A stretch of DNA of 64,000 nucleotides from Desulfuromonas acetoxidans DSM 684 (GCF_000167355.1 NZ_AAEW02000002.1:62001-126000); one strand, 5' to 3'; positions 53,666-63,894 are shown, counted from the stretch's first letter. Numbers and translations: made by a program. Notes: generated from the sequence alone by a model not told the origin.

Positions 53666-54517
53666 CTACTTCAACTCAGCCGATGTTATCTGTGTCAACA
53701 ATTGAGGCCAGAGTTCCACCCATCCACGAAGATGACCAACATCCGCCACGTTAATCATACGAACAGAATCATCATCAAAAAGCTCGACATAAGCATTCGA
53801 AATTTCATCGGTAATAATTTCATCTTCAGAACCGACAAAATGGACTTGAGGAATATTCGACAGAACATCAACATAATCAGCGGGATTTAGCGATTCCGTC
53901 AATGGACTCACATGATGGTATTCGGCAAATCTGCGTGTCTCCAGATTTCCGGCAACCGTAATAACGGAATCAACATCATCTCTTTCAACCGCCAGCAAAA
54001 GGGCGAGCGCTCCCCCTCCGGAATAGCCGACAAGCTGAAATGACGTGACTGAAAGCTGTTGCTTCAGTTGGCTTAAAGCAGAAGACAGTGAAGATACAAC
54101 CGGCTGGGAAAATCTCGCCGAGGCCCAGAGAGAATATCGACAGGCGTCATTGTGAACAAACTGGCAAGGCCGCCCTAAGTAGGCAAGATCCTTATTCGGG
54201 TCAGCCAGCATCAATTGCAAAGCCACAGGGGTCACTGGGGTGGGATTATCAGAAACCTGTCGGCGCGAGCGCCAGGCCAGGCCATCTCCTTCGAGATAGA
54301 CTCTTAAGACATTGACCGGGCGATGAATATCTGTCGGCACAACGCTTATCATGGGCAGCCCTTCAGCCTCCAACGCTCTATCCTGATAACCATGTCGAAC
54401 AACGAGATCATGGAGTGTTGCTCGTGTCATTTGACGCGGCTGTGATACACAAGCGGACATCAACACCGCCAAAATAACAACGCAAAGCCGGAACACTTTT
54501 CCATGTCGTTTACCCAT
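53666..54517 (-). CDS. Lipoprotein with alpha/beta-hydrolase fold
   Basis: A lipoprotein signal peptide ends at LMSAC (Cys at about 23). The mature part has an alpha/beta-hydrolase arrangement: nucleophile elbow GYSGG (about 165-169), an acid candidate in FVGSEDEII (about 230), and a His in VADVGHLRGW (about 263). It could be an esterase, lipase-like or thioesterase enzyme on the periplasmic side of a membrane. The length is 283 residues. It overlaps nothing and is convergent with the pseudogene on its left. Substrate is unknown. Confidence 0.8.
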   Translation of the reverse strand: MGKRHGKVFRLCVVILAVLMSACVSQPRQMTRATLHDLVVRHGYQDRALEAEGLPMISVVPTDIHRPVNVLRVYLEGDGLAWRSRRQVSDNPTPVTPVALQLMLADPNKDLAYLGRPCQFVHNDACRYSLWASARFSQPVVSSLSSALSQLKQQLSVTSFQLVGYSGGGALALLLAVERDDVDSVITVAGNLETRRFAEYHHVSPLTESLNPADYVDVLSNIPQVHFVGSEDEIITDEISNAYVELFDDDSVRMINVADVGHLRGWVELWPQLLTQITSAELK

Positions 54518-54560
54518 CGTTAAATCGACCCCTTCACTGCTGCTTTACAATTTGAACAAG

Positions 54561-54605
54561 ATATAAAAACGAAGCCCCGTAACCAGAGATGGAAAACGGG
54601 GCTTC
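54561..54605 (-). terminator. Intrinsic terminator of the autotransporter gene
   Basis: A 10-bp stem (GAAGCCCCGT and complement) with a 15-nt loop is followed on the minus strand by GTTTTTAT. It lies 24 nt after the autotransporter stop codon. Confidence 0.8.
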
Positions 54606-54629
54606 TGTCAGACAATTTAACATCTAATA

Positions 54630-57600
54630 CTAGAATTCGAAACGAACCTTACCGGTAAAGCTGTGGGCAGCGAAATCCTGGCGTCCGGCATAGTCGTAAC
54701 CAAGACGCAGGCTCACGTTTTGCTCTCCGAGGCTGGCAACGGTCAGCGCCGCACCAAGATCCCAGCTTGTCTCTGAGGGTTCGATCCCCTTGGCAACAAA
54801 GGAGGTTGTTCCGCCAACAAAGTTGGCCGTACTGACGATGCGATCGTTTTCCACATCGTAGGCAAGTTGGCCGGAGACTTCGGGAGTGACAATGCCCCAA
54901 CTGCGCTGGAAATCTTTCTGCAGTCGGGCTCCGACTCCAGCTGTGAACACCTCATAGTCTTTCGAGCGGACATGTAATGCCAGGCTCCCTCCGGTTTCAG
55001 TGTAACTGTCGTAGTCTTTGCTGGAGTATTCCAGGGTCAGATAGGGATAAATCTCCCAACCGGCCGCACTGATTTTGCAGCCGGATTCAACCAGAGTACT
55101 GTAACTCGTGCTGTCGTAATCTCCCGCGTAGTCGTCAGAACCAACGCTACGCAAACTGTCGACGCTGCCGAAACCAACACTGACAACGGCTTCGCTGTAC
55201 CATGTACCGCCGTCGTAACTGCCGTAGAGGCTGAACAGGTTGTCGCTCATCTCAAAGTCGGCACTGGCGTCATTGGCTTTGGCATCGCTATTGCCGCGGG
55301 TATAGGCAACACCGAGAACCACATTGCCGAACTCACGGTCAAAACCGAAGCTCAAGGCGTCGGTGTCGGCATCAAAGCCTTCAATACCGTCACGGCGATC
55401 CTGCTCGGCATCGGTAAAGCGTGCGCTGAACCACATGCCGTTACTAGCGGCGATTTCATCACCGCTGTTCATACCGCTGAGCATGCCAAGACGGTTGCCA
55501 ATGTTCATGTTGGACACCATCAGGGTATGGGCCATGCCGACAACAAAGGCACCGCTGACGTTCGGGCTCCATTCTTCCGGACTACTGGTGGGGGTAAACA
55601 GTCCGCCATCAACAGCGGCTTCATAGGCCGCAGTCGCGTTGGCGCTAAGCCCGGCCTGCTCCGGGGTCAAAAAGGTTGCCGTGGCTATCAGCTGATTTCC
55701 TGCGGCGTTTTCAGTTAATTCCAGTCCGATCATCGGCGTATCAAAGGGAGTTTCCAGAGACAGGTTCTCCAACGTCCAGTCTCCTTCACCGGCAGACAGC
55801 AACGCGATGGAGGTCGAATCTCCTTCAGAGACAATACCGAGATTATCAGAGGGATAAACCAGAAAGGTCGTCCCGTCAGCAAGCTCGGCACGGTCTGCTA
55901 CGCTGAAATAGAAATCCTCGTCTTCAAAGTAGCCGACGCCGTCCTCACCGATCAGCAGGTCATCACTATCCAGTAAAAGCATAAAACGGCCCCCGACATT
56001 GTTGGTCAGGTCACTGACCAGCAAACGGCCAGCAAGGGTTCCGCTGTTGTTCAGGTGAACCACACCATCAGCGGTGTACACCGCCCAATCGGCAAGGATA
56101 CCGGAGTGGGCATCAAGGTTCAGGGTCACTTCCGGCGTCCCGCCATAATAATCTTCGACAAAGACACCATAAGAAACCGCCTCGCCCGTTTGAGCATGAG
56201 CACTCGACATGAGATGCGAACCAACCAACGAAATATTCTCCGCGACCGTATCCACACCAATAATCAAACCGGCAGCATAGGCCTCGCCAACTGACGCATC
56301 GCTATCGGTGGCGACTGCGGAGCTCAAAATATATGAACGATTCAATACCAAACTGCTGATCGTGGTTGAGCCAACCAAACTAAAACCGACGGCCTCGGCT
56401 TCTCCCCCGGCTGCTTGAGCAAAAGTATCCACAGTAGAATCCGCAATATCGATATCCAGGTTTGTGGCACCGATGATCATGACACCAGTGGCATTGGCAA
56501 AATCACCTTGCGTCTGCGCCAAAACATCAATGGTCGCCCCCTCCATCTCCAGACGAACATCCGAATTGGACTGGCCGACAAAGCCCGAAGCACGGGCTCC
56601 GTAGCTGGAGCTGATGGCATCAACATCAATCGTACTGCGGGTTAACGTTGCGCGAACCTCAGGCTGAGAAAAATATGCTCCCAATGCATCAGCATAACCG
56701 TCGGCCGTTGCAGTGGCGGAAAAGGTCGAATCACTCAGCAGGAACTCTGAAGCACCGCTTCCATAGGTCTGTAAAACATACGCATAGGCAGCACCCTCCT
56801 CGGCGAAAGCTTGCGCACTGATCAGCGAATTTCCCGCAACCGCAATCGTGCTGTTGCTTATCGAGCCAAGCCGCAAATTACGTGCGTTCGCAACGGTAAC
56901 GCCGTCGCTGGCAATATTTCGTGTCGCCACCGTGCGGATAGTGGATTCATTATCCAATGCAACAGTGACAACATCCCCCTCCAACCTTGCGCCAGCGCTA
57001 CTGGCAGAGGAAGTACCCGTATCTCCAGCGGCATAAGCACTCGTCTCCACGTTAATGGCGGAGCCATGATCGAGGCTCAGATTGACATACCCACCCGGGG
57101 TCCCGGCATTGATGCCATAGCCAAATCTCGATGGCGCAGAATCGGGAAAGGTCACAGGATCCTCAACGCTCCCTGAAACATCAATCGTGCTGCCACCGTC
57201 CAGGTTGATCGTCGCGGAGGACCTCAGCACCTCAATCCCGTAACCGATGTAAGAGGCGATATCAACAGAGAGCGAAGAACCTTCCGCCAGGGAGATGAGG
57301 GATTCGTCAAAGCCCTTCATACCAACAGCAAAATTGAAATCTTCATTCCCACCGCTTGTATCAAAAAAGAATGTCGCGTCAGTCAAAGAGACGGTGGCAT
57401 CGCGAAGATCAGCGCTACCCGAATCATACTCCAGCAACACTGCGTATTTCTCCACGCCCCCACCCTCTTCAAGACCGGAGAAAACAACATCAATGCCCTC
57501 CCCCGTCAAACTGAACTCAGGTACGCTGAGCATATCGCCCACGACATGAACCTCACTGTCCGGACCATAATAAAACTCGCTATGGATAATCGGATCATAC

Positions 57601-57677
57601 GCTGCGGCTAGTCCCGACCAACACAGCGTGAGCAACATGACGCACAGTGTCGGACAGGCCATTTTTAAAGATCTCAT
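54630..57677 (-). CDS. Autotransporter (type V secretion) with beta-helical passenger
   Basis: The 1015-residue protein has a signal peptide (1-28, ending AAA), a long passenger (about 30-680) and a C-terminal autotransporter beta-barrel (about 740-1015). The barrel ends in GKVRFEF with the terminal Phe required for outer membrane insertion. The passenger is made of irregular repeats rich in Ser, Thr, Val, Ala, Gly and Asp, typical of a beta-helix. No catalytic triad or adhesion motif is obvious. The ATG at 57677 with GGGAGA upstream is preferred over 57743, as the signal peptide starts there. It is probably an adhesin or surface protein. It is monocistronic. Confidence 0.85.
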   Translation of the reverse strand: MRSLKMACPTLCVMLLTLCWSGLAAAYDPIIHSEFYYGPDSEVHVVGDMLSVPEFSLTGEGIDVVFSGLEEGGGVEKYAVLLEYDSGSADLRDATVSLTDATFFFDTSGGNEDFNFAVGMKGFDESLISLAEGSSLSVDIASYIGYGIEVLRSSATINLDGGSTIDVSGSVEDPVTFPDSAPSRFGYGINAGTPGGYVNLSLDHGSAINVETSAYAAGDTGTSSASSAGARLEGDVVTVALDNESTIRTVATRNIASDGVTVANARNLRLGSISNSTIAVAGNSLISAQAFAEEGAAYAYVLQTYGSGASEFLLSDSTFSATATADGYADALGAYFSQPEVRATLTRSTIDVDAISSSYGARASGFVGQSNSDVRLEMEGATIDVLAQTQGDFANATGVMIIGATNLDIDIADSTVDTFAQAAGGEAEAVGFSLVGSTTISSLVLNRSYILSSAVATDSDASVGEAYAAGLIIGVDTVAENISLVGSHLMSSAHAQTGEAVSYGVFVEDYYGGTPEVTLNLDAHSGILADWAVYTADGVVHLNNSGTLAGRLLVSDLTNNVGGRFMLLLDSDDLLIGEDGVGYFEDEDFYFSVADRAELADGTTFLVYPSDNLGIVSEGDSTSIALLSAGEGDWTLENLSLETPFDTPMIGLELTENAAGNQLIATATFLTPEQAGLSANATAAYEAAVDGGLFTPTSSPEEWSPNVSGAFVVGMAHTLMVSNMNIGNRLGMLSGMNSGDEIAASNGMWFSARFTDAEQDRRDGIEGFDADTDALSFGFDREFGNVVLGVAYTRGNSDAKANDASADFEMSDNLFSLYGSYDGGTWYSEAVVSVGFGSVDSLRSVGSDDYAGDYDSTSYSTLVESGCKISAAGWEIYPYLTLEYSSKDYDSYTETGGSLALHVRSKDYEVFTAGVGARLQKDFQRSWGIVTPEVSGQLAYDVENDRIVSTANFVGGTTSFVAKGIEPSETSWDLGAALTVASLGEQNVSLRLGYDYAGRQDFAAHSFTGKVRFEF

Positions 57678-58010
57678 GCTTTCTCCCTTCCAACGGTTCT
57701 TTCTGCCGATATCAACACCGATGAAACTCTTGTAAAAAGCCATCCCCGGTTTTTCACAAAAGAGACCTAGAATACCAAATAACTTAGCCAGTTTAGAACA
57801 ATCTCAACAAGAAATTCAATGCTCTATTAAAAACAAATAAAAAATAAGAAAAACAGTAATAAACACTAATTTTTTTTACGAGCCAACAACTCAAACCAAG
57901 AGTGGCAACTGCCCCTTTAAGAAAGGAGAAAAAACCTGCCAACATTGTCTCGAAACTGGAAATACGCTATCATTGAGCACTTTTCCCCCAGAAAGCCGGA
58001 CGACACCGTA
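57678..58010. other. 333-nt A/T-rich intergenic region between divergent genes
   Basis: This region separates the autotransporter from the methyltransferase gene and is strongly A/T-rich at 57770-57880, with several A and T runs. It must hold both promoters. An AAAGGAG at 57922 precedes an in-frame TTG at 57945, but spacing is too long; I see no additional gene. Confidence 0.5.
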
Positions 58011-58661
58011 ATGAAGACCCAACAACCACTCACCGACATGGCCCACTGGTCGCATACCTTTGCGGCAGAGGTGCTCGAAGCGGGAGACCTTGCTATTGAT
58101 CTGACCGCCGGCCGCGGTAAGGACTGCCTCCACCTGGCACGCTGTGTTGACAGCAACAGTCACGGCACAGTACTGGCATTCGATATCCAGCACGAGGCGA
58201 TTCACAGCACCACATCCCTTCTGACCGAACAGCGGATGACGGTCGCAACAATCAGCCGTCCGCAACAGGTAACAGGGCCGGGCGTTTTTCTAATTCAGAC
58301 AAGTCACGAGCAACTTTCCCTGTTCAGCCCTCGCCAGGCGAAAGTGATCATGGCGAACCTTGGCTACCTTCCTGGCGGCGACCACGCCATTACCACCCGG
58401 GCCGACAGCACACTGAAAACGATCAAAGAGGCATTAACGGAGCTCTTATCCGGTGGCCGACTCATTTTGGTCGTCTACACTGGCCATGAGGGTGCCCAGG
58501 AGGAATCACAGGCCATCACCACCCATCTTGCCGACCTGCATCCACGCCATTGGCACATCATCACCATGCGCCCGTTCCTTTGTCACAACGCACCCTACCT
58601 GCTGGTGGTGGAAAAACGTCAACAGCCGGCAACGGTGCGCGAGCGGTTGCTACAACGATAA
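58011..58661 (+). CDS. SAM-dependent methyltransferase, YtqB-like rRNA methylase family
   Basis: A Rossmann methyltransferase of 216 residues. The SAM-binding loop is IDLTAGRGKD (27-36), motif IV is MANLGYLPGGD (about 120-130), and GHEGAQEE is the conserved segment of the YtqB/class I rRNA methylase-like family, whose substrate is not well established. The ATG at 58011 makes the N-terminus fit the family (QPLTDMAHWSHTF) although no ribosome binding site is seen; the frame extends upstream to 57945. It lies 103 nt upstream of the ABC exporter pair on the same strand. Confidence 0.8.
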   Translation: MKTQQPLTDMAHWSHTFAAEVLEAGDLAIDLTAGRGKDCLHLARCVDSNSHGTVLAFDIQHEAIHSTTSLLTEQRMTVATISRPQQVTGPGVFLIQTSHEQLSLFSPRQAKVIMANLGYLPGGDHAITTRADSTLKTIKEALTELLSGGRLILVVYTGHEGAQEESQAITTHLADLHPRHWHIITMRPFLCHNAPYLLVVEKRQQPATVRERLLQR

Positions 58662-58764
58662 TTCCCCGACGATTTTAATACTGGACAGAATGCGACCAAA
58701 TAGGGTGAGATAGGCGGATGCATTTTTCGACCTTCCCCCAACTCCGTACAGCCAAGGTACGGCC

Positions 58765-60510
58765 ATGAAATCCCTGCAGCGCCTGTGGCCCTGGTTGCGC
58801 CCATATCGCACCACCCTGCTGATCGGTCTGTTCTGGGTTATCATCACCAATGGGCTGATTCTGATGACTCCGCAACTGCTGCGTTGGGGTATTGCCGCCA
58901 TTGAACAGGGCAATTGGGCCGATGTGCAGTTTTACGCGGCCACCATGATCGTCGCCACCCTGCTCGGCGGTGGCATCCGGGTGATCTCGCGACTCCATTT
59001 TCTCCATACCGGACGCAAGGTCGAGGTTGACCTGCGCCAAGCTATGTTCCACCGTCTGCTCTATCAGCCGGGACCGTTTTTCAACGACCACCGCATCGGC
59101 GATCTGATCTCCCGTTTTACCAACGACTTAACCAATGTGCGCATGGTCGCCGGTTTCGGCCTGGTCTCCCTGATCAACGCCATTGTCATCTATACCATTG
59201 CCATCAGTCTGATGGTGTGGATGTCGCCCAGCCTGACCATTGCTGCGCTGGCCCCGTTTCCTCTGATGTTGCTGGCAGTAAAAAAGATCAGCCGCCGGTT
59301 ACTGCTTTATTCCGGCCAAGTCCAGGAACGCCTTGGTGACATCAGCGACATGGTGGAAGAATCGGTGCGCGGTCAACTCAGTTTGCGCAGCAGCGGCTTC
59401 CAGCAGGTCCGTTGCCGTCAATTTGACGATCTCAACGATCATTATCTTGAAGCCGCCGTTGGCATGGCGCGCATGCGTTCACTGATGGGACCAGTGATGA
59501 GTGTGGTCACGCCGCTGGGCATTCTTATGGTGCTCTACTTCGGCGGTCGCCAGGTGATCGCCGGCACGCTACAGTTGGGGGACATGGTGGCGTTCAATGC
59601 CTACCTGGTTCAGCTCACGATGCCGACCATGCTGCTCGGTTGGATTCTCACCCTGATTCAACGCGCCGCCGTCGGCATGGAGCGCATCAGCCTGCTGCTC
59701 GATCTAACCGCACCGCCGCTCGGTCTGCCGGAACCGCAAGAGATTCCCGTCGAAGCAAATCAGCCCCCGCAGGTTTACCTGAACAATCTGACTTTCGGTT
59801 ACCATGCGGACAAACCTGTGTTGCACGATGTGACCCTGGAGATCCCGGCCGGCGCAACCATTGGTATTACCGGAAGCGTGGCCAGCGGCAAAAGCACGCT
59901 GTTGCATGTACTGACCGGCCGCTACCCGGTAAAACAGAGCCAGGTGTGGATGGATGGCCAGGACTTAAGCGATATGGACATGCAACGCCACAGTCAACGG
60001 CTGTGCGCCGTGCTTCAAGAGGGCAAGCTGTTCAGCGGCACCCTGGCGGACAACTTCCGTTTTGCCGCCCCGGATCTGGACGATGAAACCCTGCATAAGG
60101 TAGCCCGCCAGGTTTCTCTGGAAAAGGAGATCAACCAGTTCACTAACGGCTTTGACACTCTGATCGGCGAAGGCGGCTTGACCCTGTCCGGCGGCCAGCG
60201 CCAGCGGGTCGGCGTGGCGCGTGCCCTGGCGCGCAATCGCGGTCTGTGGTTGCTTGACGATCCGTTCAGTCACCTCGATACCGTCACCGCACGCAAAGTG
60301 TGGGAGGAAGTGCGCGACGCCCTCAAAGGCCGCACCGTTCTGTTCGCCTCCAGCCGGGTATCGATTCTTCAAAATGCTGACCACATCATTGTGCTTGATC
60401 AGGGCCGTATCCGCGAACAGGGCGACCATGCGGCGCTCATGGCACAACGCGGTGAATACGCGCGTCTGGTGGAACGCGAACAGTTGCACCGTGAGATGGA
60501 GGGGCTATGA
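58765..60510 (+). CDS. Heterodimeric ABC exporter, half A (degenerate Walker B)
   Basis: The protein has six transmembrane helices (about 1-310) and an ATPase domain (about 330-575). Walker A is GSVASGKST, the signature is LSGGQRQR, and Walker B is LWLLDDPF, where the catalytic Glu is replaced by Asp. This is characteristic of one half of heterodimeric exporters such as MdlA or BmrC, in which one ATP site is degenerate. The partner follows with a 4-nt overlap (ATGA), so the two are translationally coupled and form one pump. The start at ATG 58765 is the first in frame. Possible substrates are drugs or lipids; not decidable from sequence. Confidence 0.92.
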   Translation: MKSLQRLWPWLRPYRTTLLIGLFWVIITNGLILMTPQLLRWGIAAIEQGNWADVQFYAATMIVATLLGGGIRVISRLHFLHTGRKVEVDLRQAMFHRLLYQPGPFFNDHRIGDLISRFTNDLTNVRMVAGFGLVSLINAIVIYTIAISLMVWMSPSLTIAALAPFPLMLLAVKKISRRLLLYSGQVQERLGDISDMVEESVRGQLSLRSSGFQQVRCRQFDDLNDHYLEAAVGMARMRSLMGPVMSVVTPLGILMVLYFGGRQVIAGTLQLGDMVAFNAYLVQLTMPTMLLGWILTLIQRAAVGMERISLLLDLTAPPLGLPEPQEIPVEANQPPQVYLNNLTFGYHADKPVLHDVTLEIPAGATIGITGSVASGKSTLLHVLTGRYPVKQSQVWMDGQDLSDMDMQRHSQRLCAVLQEGKLFSGTLADNFRFAAPDLDDETLHKVARQVSLEKEINQFTNGFDTLIGEGGLTLSGGQRQRVGVARALARNRGLWLLDDPFSHLDTVTARKVWEEVRDALKGRTVLFASSRVSILQNADHIIVLDQGRIREQGDHAALMAQRGEYARLVEREQLHREMEGL

Positions 60511-62288
60511 GACCGATTGTCGGTGATGAAATTAAAGGCCGTCATCTTGACAGCCGCATTCTCAAGCGCTTTCTGCCGTTTGTTCGACCCTATCGCCGTC
60601 TGGCAGTGACCAGTCTGGTGCTGTTGCCGTTCATCTCACTGGTGCGTATCGTGCCACCCTTGCTGATCAAAAAGGCGATTGACGAAAATATCCTGCCCGG
60701 CGACCTGACCGGTCTGCTGCCCATTGCCGGTCTACTGATCGCCATCCTGTGTGTTGAAGGCCTGCTGGTGTTTGGCCAATCGTGGTGTGTGCAGGTGGTG
60801 GGACAATACATCATGGCCGATCTGCGCCGCATCAGCTTTGCCAAGCTGATGCGCCTGCCGCGCTCCTGGTACGACTGGCAACCATCGGGCCGGATTCTCA
60901 CCCGTTTGACCAGCGACATTGAACACGTCGGAGACCTGTTCGGCTCCGGCATTGTCTCAGCCATCGGCGATGTGGCGACCCTGGTGATGATCTTCATCAT
61001 TATGCTAACCATCAACGTGCCGCTGTCGTTAGTGGCGTTTGCTGTGGTGCCACTGATGATCGCGGTGATCGTGAGCCTGCGCCGGCCCATGCGCCGGGTG
61101 ATGCGCCAATTACGCGCCCGCCAGGCCACCCTCAATGCCTTCATCTCCGAACGCACCAGCGGCATTGCCGAAGTGCAGATCTTCAGCCAGCAACAACGCT
61201 GTGATGACGAATTCGACACCCTGCAGGACAGTTACCGCCACAGCGCCCTCAACTGGGTGACTCTGGAAGCGCTGTTTTATGCCAGCGTCCATATCTTCGG
61301 CAGTCTGGCTGTCGCCGCTATCCTGTGGAAAGGAGGCGGCGAAGTCATTCAAGGGGCGGCCACCTTCGGCACCTTGGTGGCGTTTATCGAATATTCACGT
61401 AAATTTTTTATGCCACTGACCGATCTTGCCTCCAAATTTTCCATTCTCCAAACCAGCAATGCCTCGCTGGAGCGGATTTTCGACCTGCTCGATCAGAAGG
61501 ATGAACCTCAAGGCGCAATCAACGAGGCTCCCGGCAACGGCCGGGTGGAATTTGACAGGGTCAGCTTTGCCTACCAGACCGACGAACCGGTCCTGCAACA
61601 GGTCAGCTTCACGCTGGACGCAGGACAACGCGTAGCTCTAGTCGGCGAGACCGGCAGTGGAAAAAGTACGCTGACCCAGCTTTTGCTGGGATTTTATGCG
61701 GCCGATCAGGGCCAGGTCCGTCTCAACGGACACGATGTCACCACCATGGACAAAGCCGTGTTGCGGCGCATGGTCGGCTGGGTGTCTCAGGAACCGTTCC
61801 TGTTTTCCGGCAACGTGCGTGATAACCTCGACCCACAAAATGAACTGGACGACAGCGCCCTGCTTGATGCGATTGAAGCGACCGGCGCCGGACAGGTGGT
61901 CGAACGCCTCGGTGGACTGGGGGGAACTCTGGTTGAGCACGGTAAAAATTTGTCCAGCGGCGAGCGGCAACTGTTGTGTCTGGCACGGGCCCAGATCCTT
62001 AACCCACCGGTGATCATTCTTGACGAAGCCACCAGCCACCTTGACGGCGACAGCGAAGAACTGGTTTATGCCGGAATGCGCACCGTGGCCGGAGGCCGAA
62101 CTACGCTAATGATCGTCCATCATCTGCGCCTGGCCGCCGAGGCTGACCACATTGTCGTCCTGCATCAGGGGCAGGTCTGCGAACAGGGCACTCACAAACA
62201 ATTATTGGCTGCTGACGGTCGCTACGCGCACCTGTGGCGCATTCAACAGCTCGAAGCACGCAGCGAATATCAACAAGAACAGGGATAA
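60507..62288 (+). CDS. Heterodimeric ABC exporter, half B
   Basis: This 593-residue half also has six transmembrane helices and one ATPase domain. Walker A is GETGSGKST and Walker B is VIILDEATSHLD, with an intact catalytic Glu, but the signature is LSSGERQ, a variant of LSGGQ. With half A's Asp in Walker B, one composite ATP site is degenerate and the other is competent, as in MdlAB/BmrCD. The start overlaps half A by 4 nt. The rsgA gene follows 9 nt later, so the three may be cotranscribed. Confidence 0.93.
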   Translation: MRPIVGDEIKGRHLDSRILKRFLPFVRPYRRLAVTSLVLLPFISLVRIVPPLLIKKAIDENILPGDLTGLLPIAGLLIAILCVEGLLVFGQSWCVQVVGQYIMADLRRISFAKLMRLPRSWYDWQPSGRILTRLTSDIEHVGDLFGSGIVSAIGDVATLVMIFIIMLTINVPLSLVAFAVVPLMIAVIVSLRRPMRRVMRQLRARQATLNAFISERTSGIAEVQIFSQQQRCDDEFDTLQDSYRHSALNWVTLEALFYASVHIFGSLAVAAILWKGGGEVIQGAATFGTLVAFIEYSRKFFMPLTDLASKFSILQTSNASLERIFDLLDQKDEPQGAINEAPGNGRVEFDRVSFAYQTDEPVLQQVSFTLDAGQRVALVGETGSGKSTLTQLLLGFYAADQGQVRLNGHDVTTMDKAVLRRMVGWVSQEPFLFSGNVRDNLDPQNELDDSALLDAIEATGAGQVVERLGGLGGTLVEHGKNLSSGERQLLCLARAQILNPPVIILDEATSHLDGDSEELVYAGMRTVAGGRTTLMIVHHLRLAAEADHIVVLHQGQVCEQGTHKQLLAADGRYAHLWRIQQLEARSEYQQEQG

Positions 62289-62297
62289 CGCACGGCC

Positions 62298-63251
62298 ATG
62301 GCACAGAAAAAACCAACAATGCGACGGCAACAAAAGCCCCAACACAACAATGGAAAACCGGGACTGATCATCAGTCATTACGGCGTGGCGGTTTTGGTCC
62401 GCTTTGATAATGGTGAGGAGCATCCGGTCAAAGTAAAACGCAACTCCGACCATGTGGTCGGCGACCGAGTGATGGTGGTCGATGAACGGGTCACCTCGCT
62501 GGAACGTCGGAATGCCCTGCGCCGCCGCGACCCGTTCGGCAAGGTGCGCACTTTGGCCGCTAACCTTGACCTGCTCGGCATTGTCGTTGCTGTTCGCCCA
62601 CAAACACCTTCCGGCTTTATCGAACGTGTCGTGGTCGCTGCCCGCGCCGCCGACATTGCGCCGCTGCTCATCGTCAACAAACAGGACCTGCCCGGCACTA
62701 CCGCGTTTGAAGACCAACTGCAGCGCGACTTTCCGGCCATGCCGCGCCTCGCAGTCAGCGCTAAACAGGGCGACGGGCTGGAACTACTCCGCCATGAACT
62801 CGCCGAAGCTGGTCGCAGTGCCCTGGTCGGCGTCTCCGGCAGCGGAAAAAGCTCGCTGCTCAATGCCTTGTGCCCCGGCATTGACCTGGAAACCGGCGAT
62901 CTCAACGAAGAGGATCACGGCTGCCATACCACCAGCGTCTCCACGCTGCTGGCACTCCCTAACGGCGGCGAGCTGGTTGATACCCCCGGATTTCGCGATT
63001 TTTCTCCCGTGGATGTCAGCAGTGAAGCCCTTGCCCACTGGTTTCCCGGCGTAATGAGCATTCTTGAAGAGCAACCGTGCCGATTCCGTAACTGCCGCCA
63101 TCGCCAGGAACCCGGCTGCCGCATCAAGCAGGCCGTTACTCAGGGAACGTTCAGTGAACAACGCTACCAGCTCTATCTGAACACTCTGGAAGAGCTGGAA
63201 CAGCTCGAAACAGCCCGCAACGAGGGGCGCAAAAACCCTTTCTGTCGTTAA
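62298..63251 (+). CDS. rsgA: Ribosome small-subunit-dependent GTPase A
   Basis: RsgA (YjeQ) is a circularly permuted GTPase for late 30S subunit maturation. The N-terminal OB-fold (about 15-75) precedes the GTPase domain in permuted order: NKQD (G4, about 130), SAKQGDG (G5), GVSGSGKSSLLN (G1, about 175) and DTPGF (G3, about 220). A C-terminal zinc motif C-x4-C-x-H-x5-C (CRFRNCRHRQEPGC) is present. The length of 317 residues is typical. It is 9 nt downstream of the ABC exporter. Confidence 0.96.
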   Translation: MAQKKPTMRRQQKPQHNNGKPGLIISHYGVAVLVRFDNGEEHPVKVKRNSDHVVGDRVMVVDERVTSLERRNALRRRDPFGKVRTLAANLDLLGIVVAVRPQTPSGFIERVVVAARAADIAPLLIVNKQDLPGTTAFEDQLQRDFPAMPRLAVSAKQGDGLELLRHELAEAGRSALVGVSGSGKSSLLNALCPGIDLETGDLNEEDHGCHTTSVSTLLALPNGGELVDTPGFRDFSPVDVSSEALAHWFPGVMSILEEQPCRFRNCRHRQEPGCRIKQAVTQGTFSEQRYQLYLNTLEELEQLETARNEGRKNPFCR

Positions 63252-63363
63252 TCCACCGACACCACTTTTTTCTGGTCTGACTGCGCGTAGAATTTTGTTT
63301 TGCGGTTTTCATCCAGCAAGAAACCGCTATGATAAGAACAACATTCAAATGGTGGAGGGGATG

Positions 63364-63840
63364 ATGTTGCGAAAACAGATTAAAAAATTCAGTCTCGTTC
63401 TGGTCATTGTATTGTTGACGGTGTCATCGTCTCTTGCTGAGCATCCAGCAAAGCTGTCGAGCGGACAGACCCTCTATGTTCCGGTTTACTCCCACGTTTA
63501 CAGCGGACCGAATGGACAACCCTTTCAATTGGCGGTGATGCTCAGCATTCGCAATACCGATCCTCGCCAGTCACTCACAGTGACCACTCTGGATTTTTAC
63601 AACAATGACGGCCACCTTGTTCACCATTACATGAGCGTCCCCATCACTCTGGGCCCACTTGCCTCCCACCATGTATTCATTGAGGAGAACAACCAGCAAG
63701 GCGGTTTCGGTGCCAATTTCATTGTTCGCTGGCAAGCGAAAAAAGCCATCAACGCCCCTCTGGTGGAAAGTGTCATGATCGGCGCCCGCTCCGGCCAGGG
63801 GATCTCCTTTGTCTGTCCGGCCCAGCCCTTGGTCAATTAA
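63364..63840 (+). CDS. DUF3124 exported protein
   Basis: A signal peptide (about 1-24, cleavage after LAE or nearby) leads a 158-residue periplasmic protein. Sequence features such as LYVPVYSHVYSG and HVFIEENNQQGGFGANFIV identify the DUF3124 family, of unknown function. Two adjacent ATGs lie at 63361 and 63364; the second has better spacing from GGAGG. The gene is monocistronic, ending near a terminator-like hairpin. Confidence 0.85.
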   Translation: MLRKQIKKFSLVLVIVLLTVSSSLAEHPAKLSSGQTLYVPVYSHVYSGPNGQPFQLAVMLSIRNTDPRQSLTVTTLDFYNNDGHLVHHYMSVPITLGPLASHHVFIEENNQQGGFGANFIVRWQAKKAINAPLVESVMIGARSGQGISFVCPAQPLVN

Positions 63841-63865
63841 CAGAAGAAACGGTTATAAACGCAAA

Positions 63866-63894
63866 AAGGGCTGTTCTCCATGAGAACAGCCCTT
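63866..63894 (-). terminator. Intrinsic terminator, mainly for the minus-strand gene at the edge
   Basis: A perfect 13-bp stem (AAGGGCTGTTCTC and complement) with loop CAT is followed on the minus strand by TTTTTGCG. It is also positioned to end the DUF3124 transcript on the plus strand, although it has no T tract there. Confidence 0.8.
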
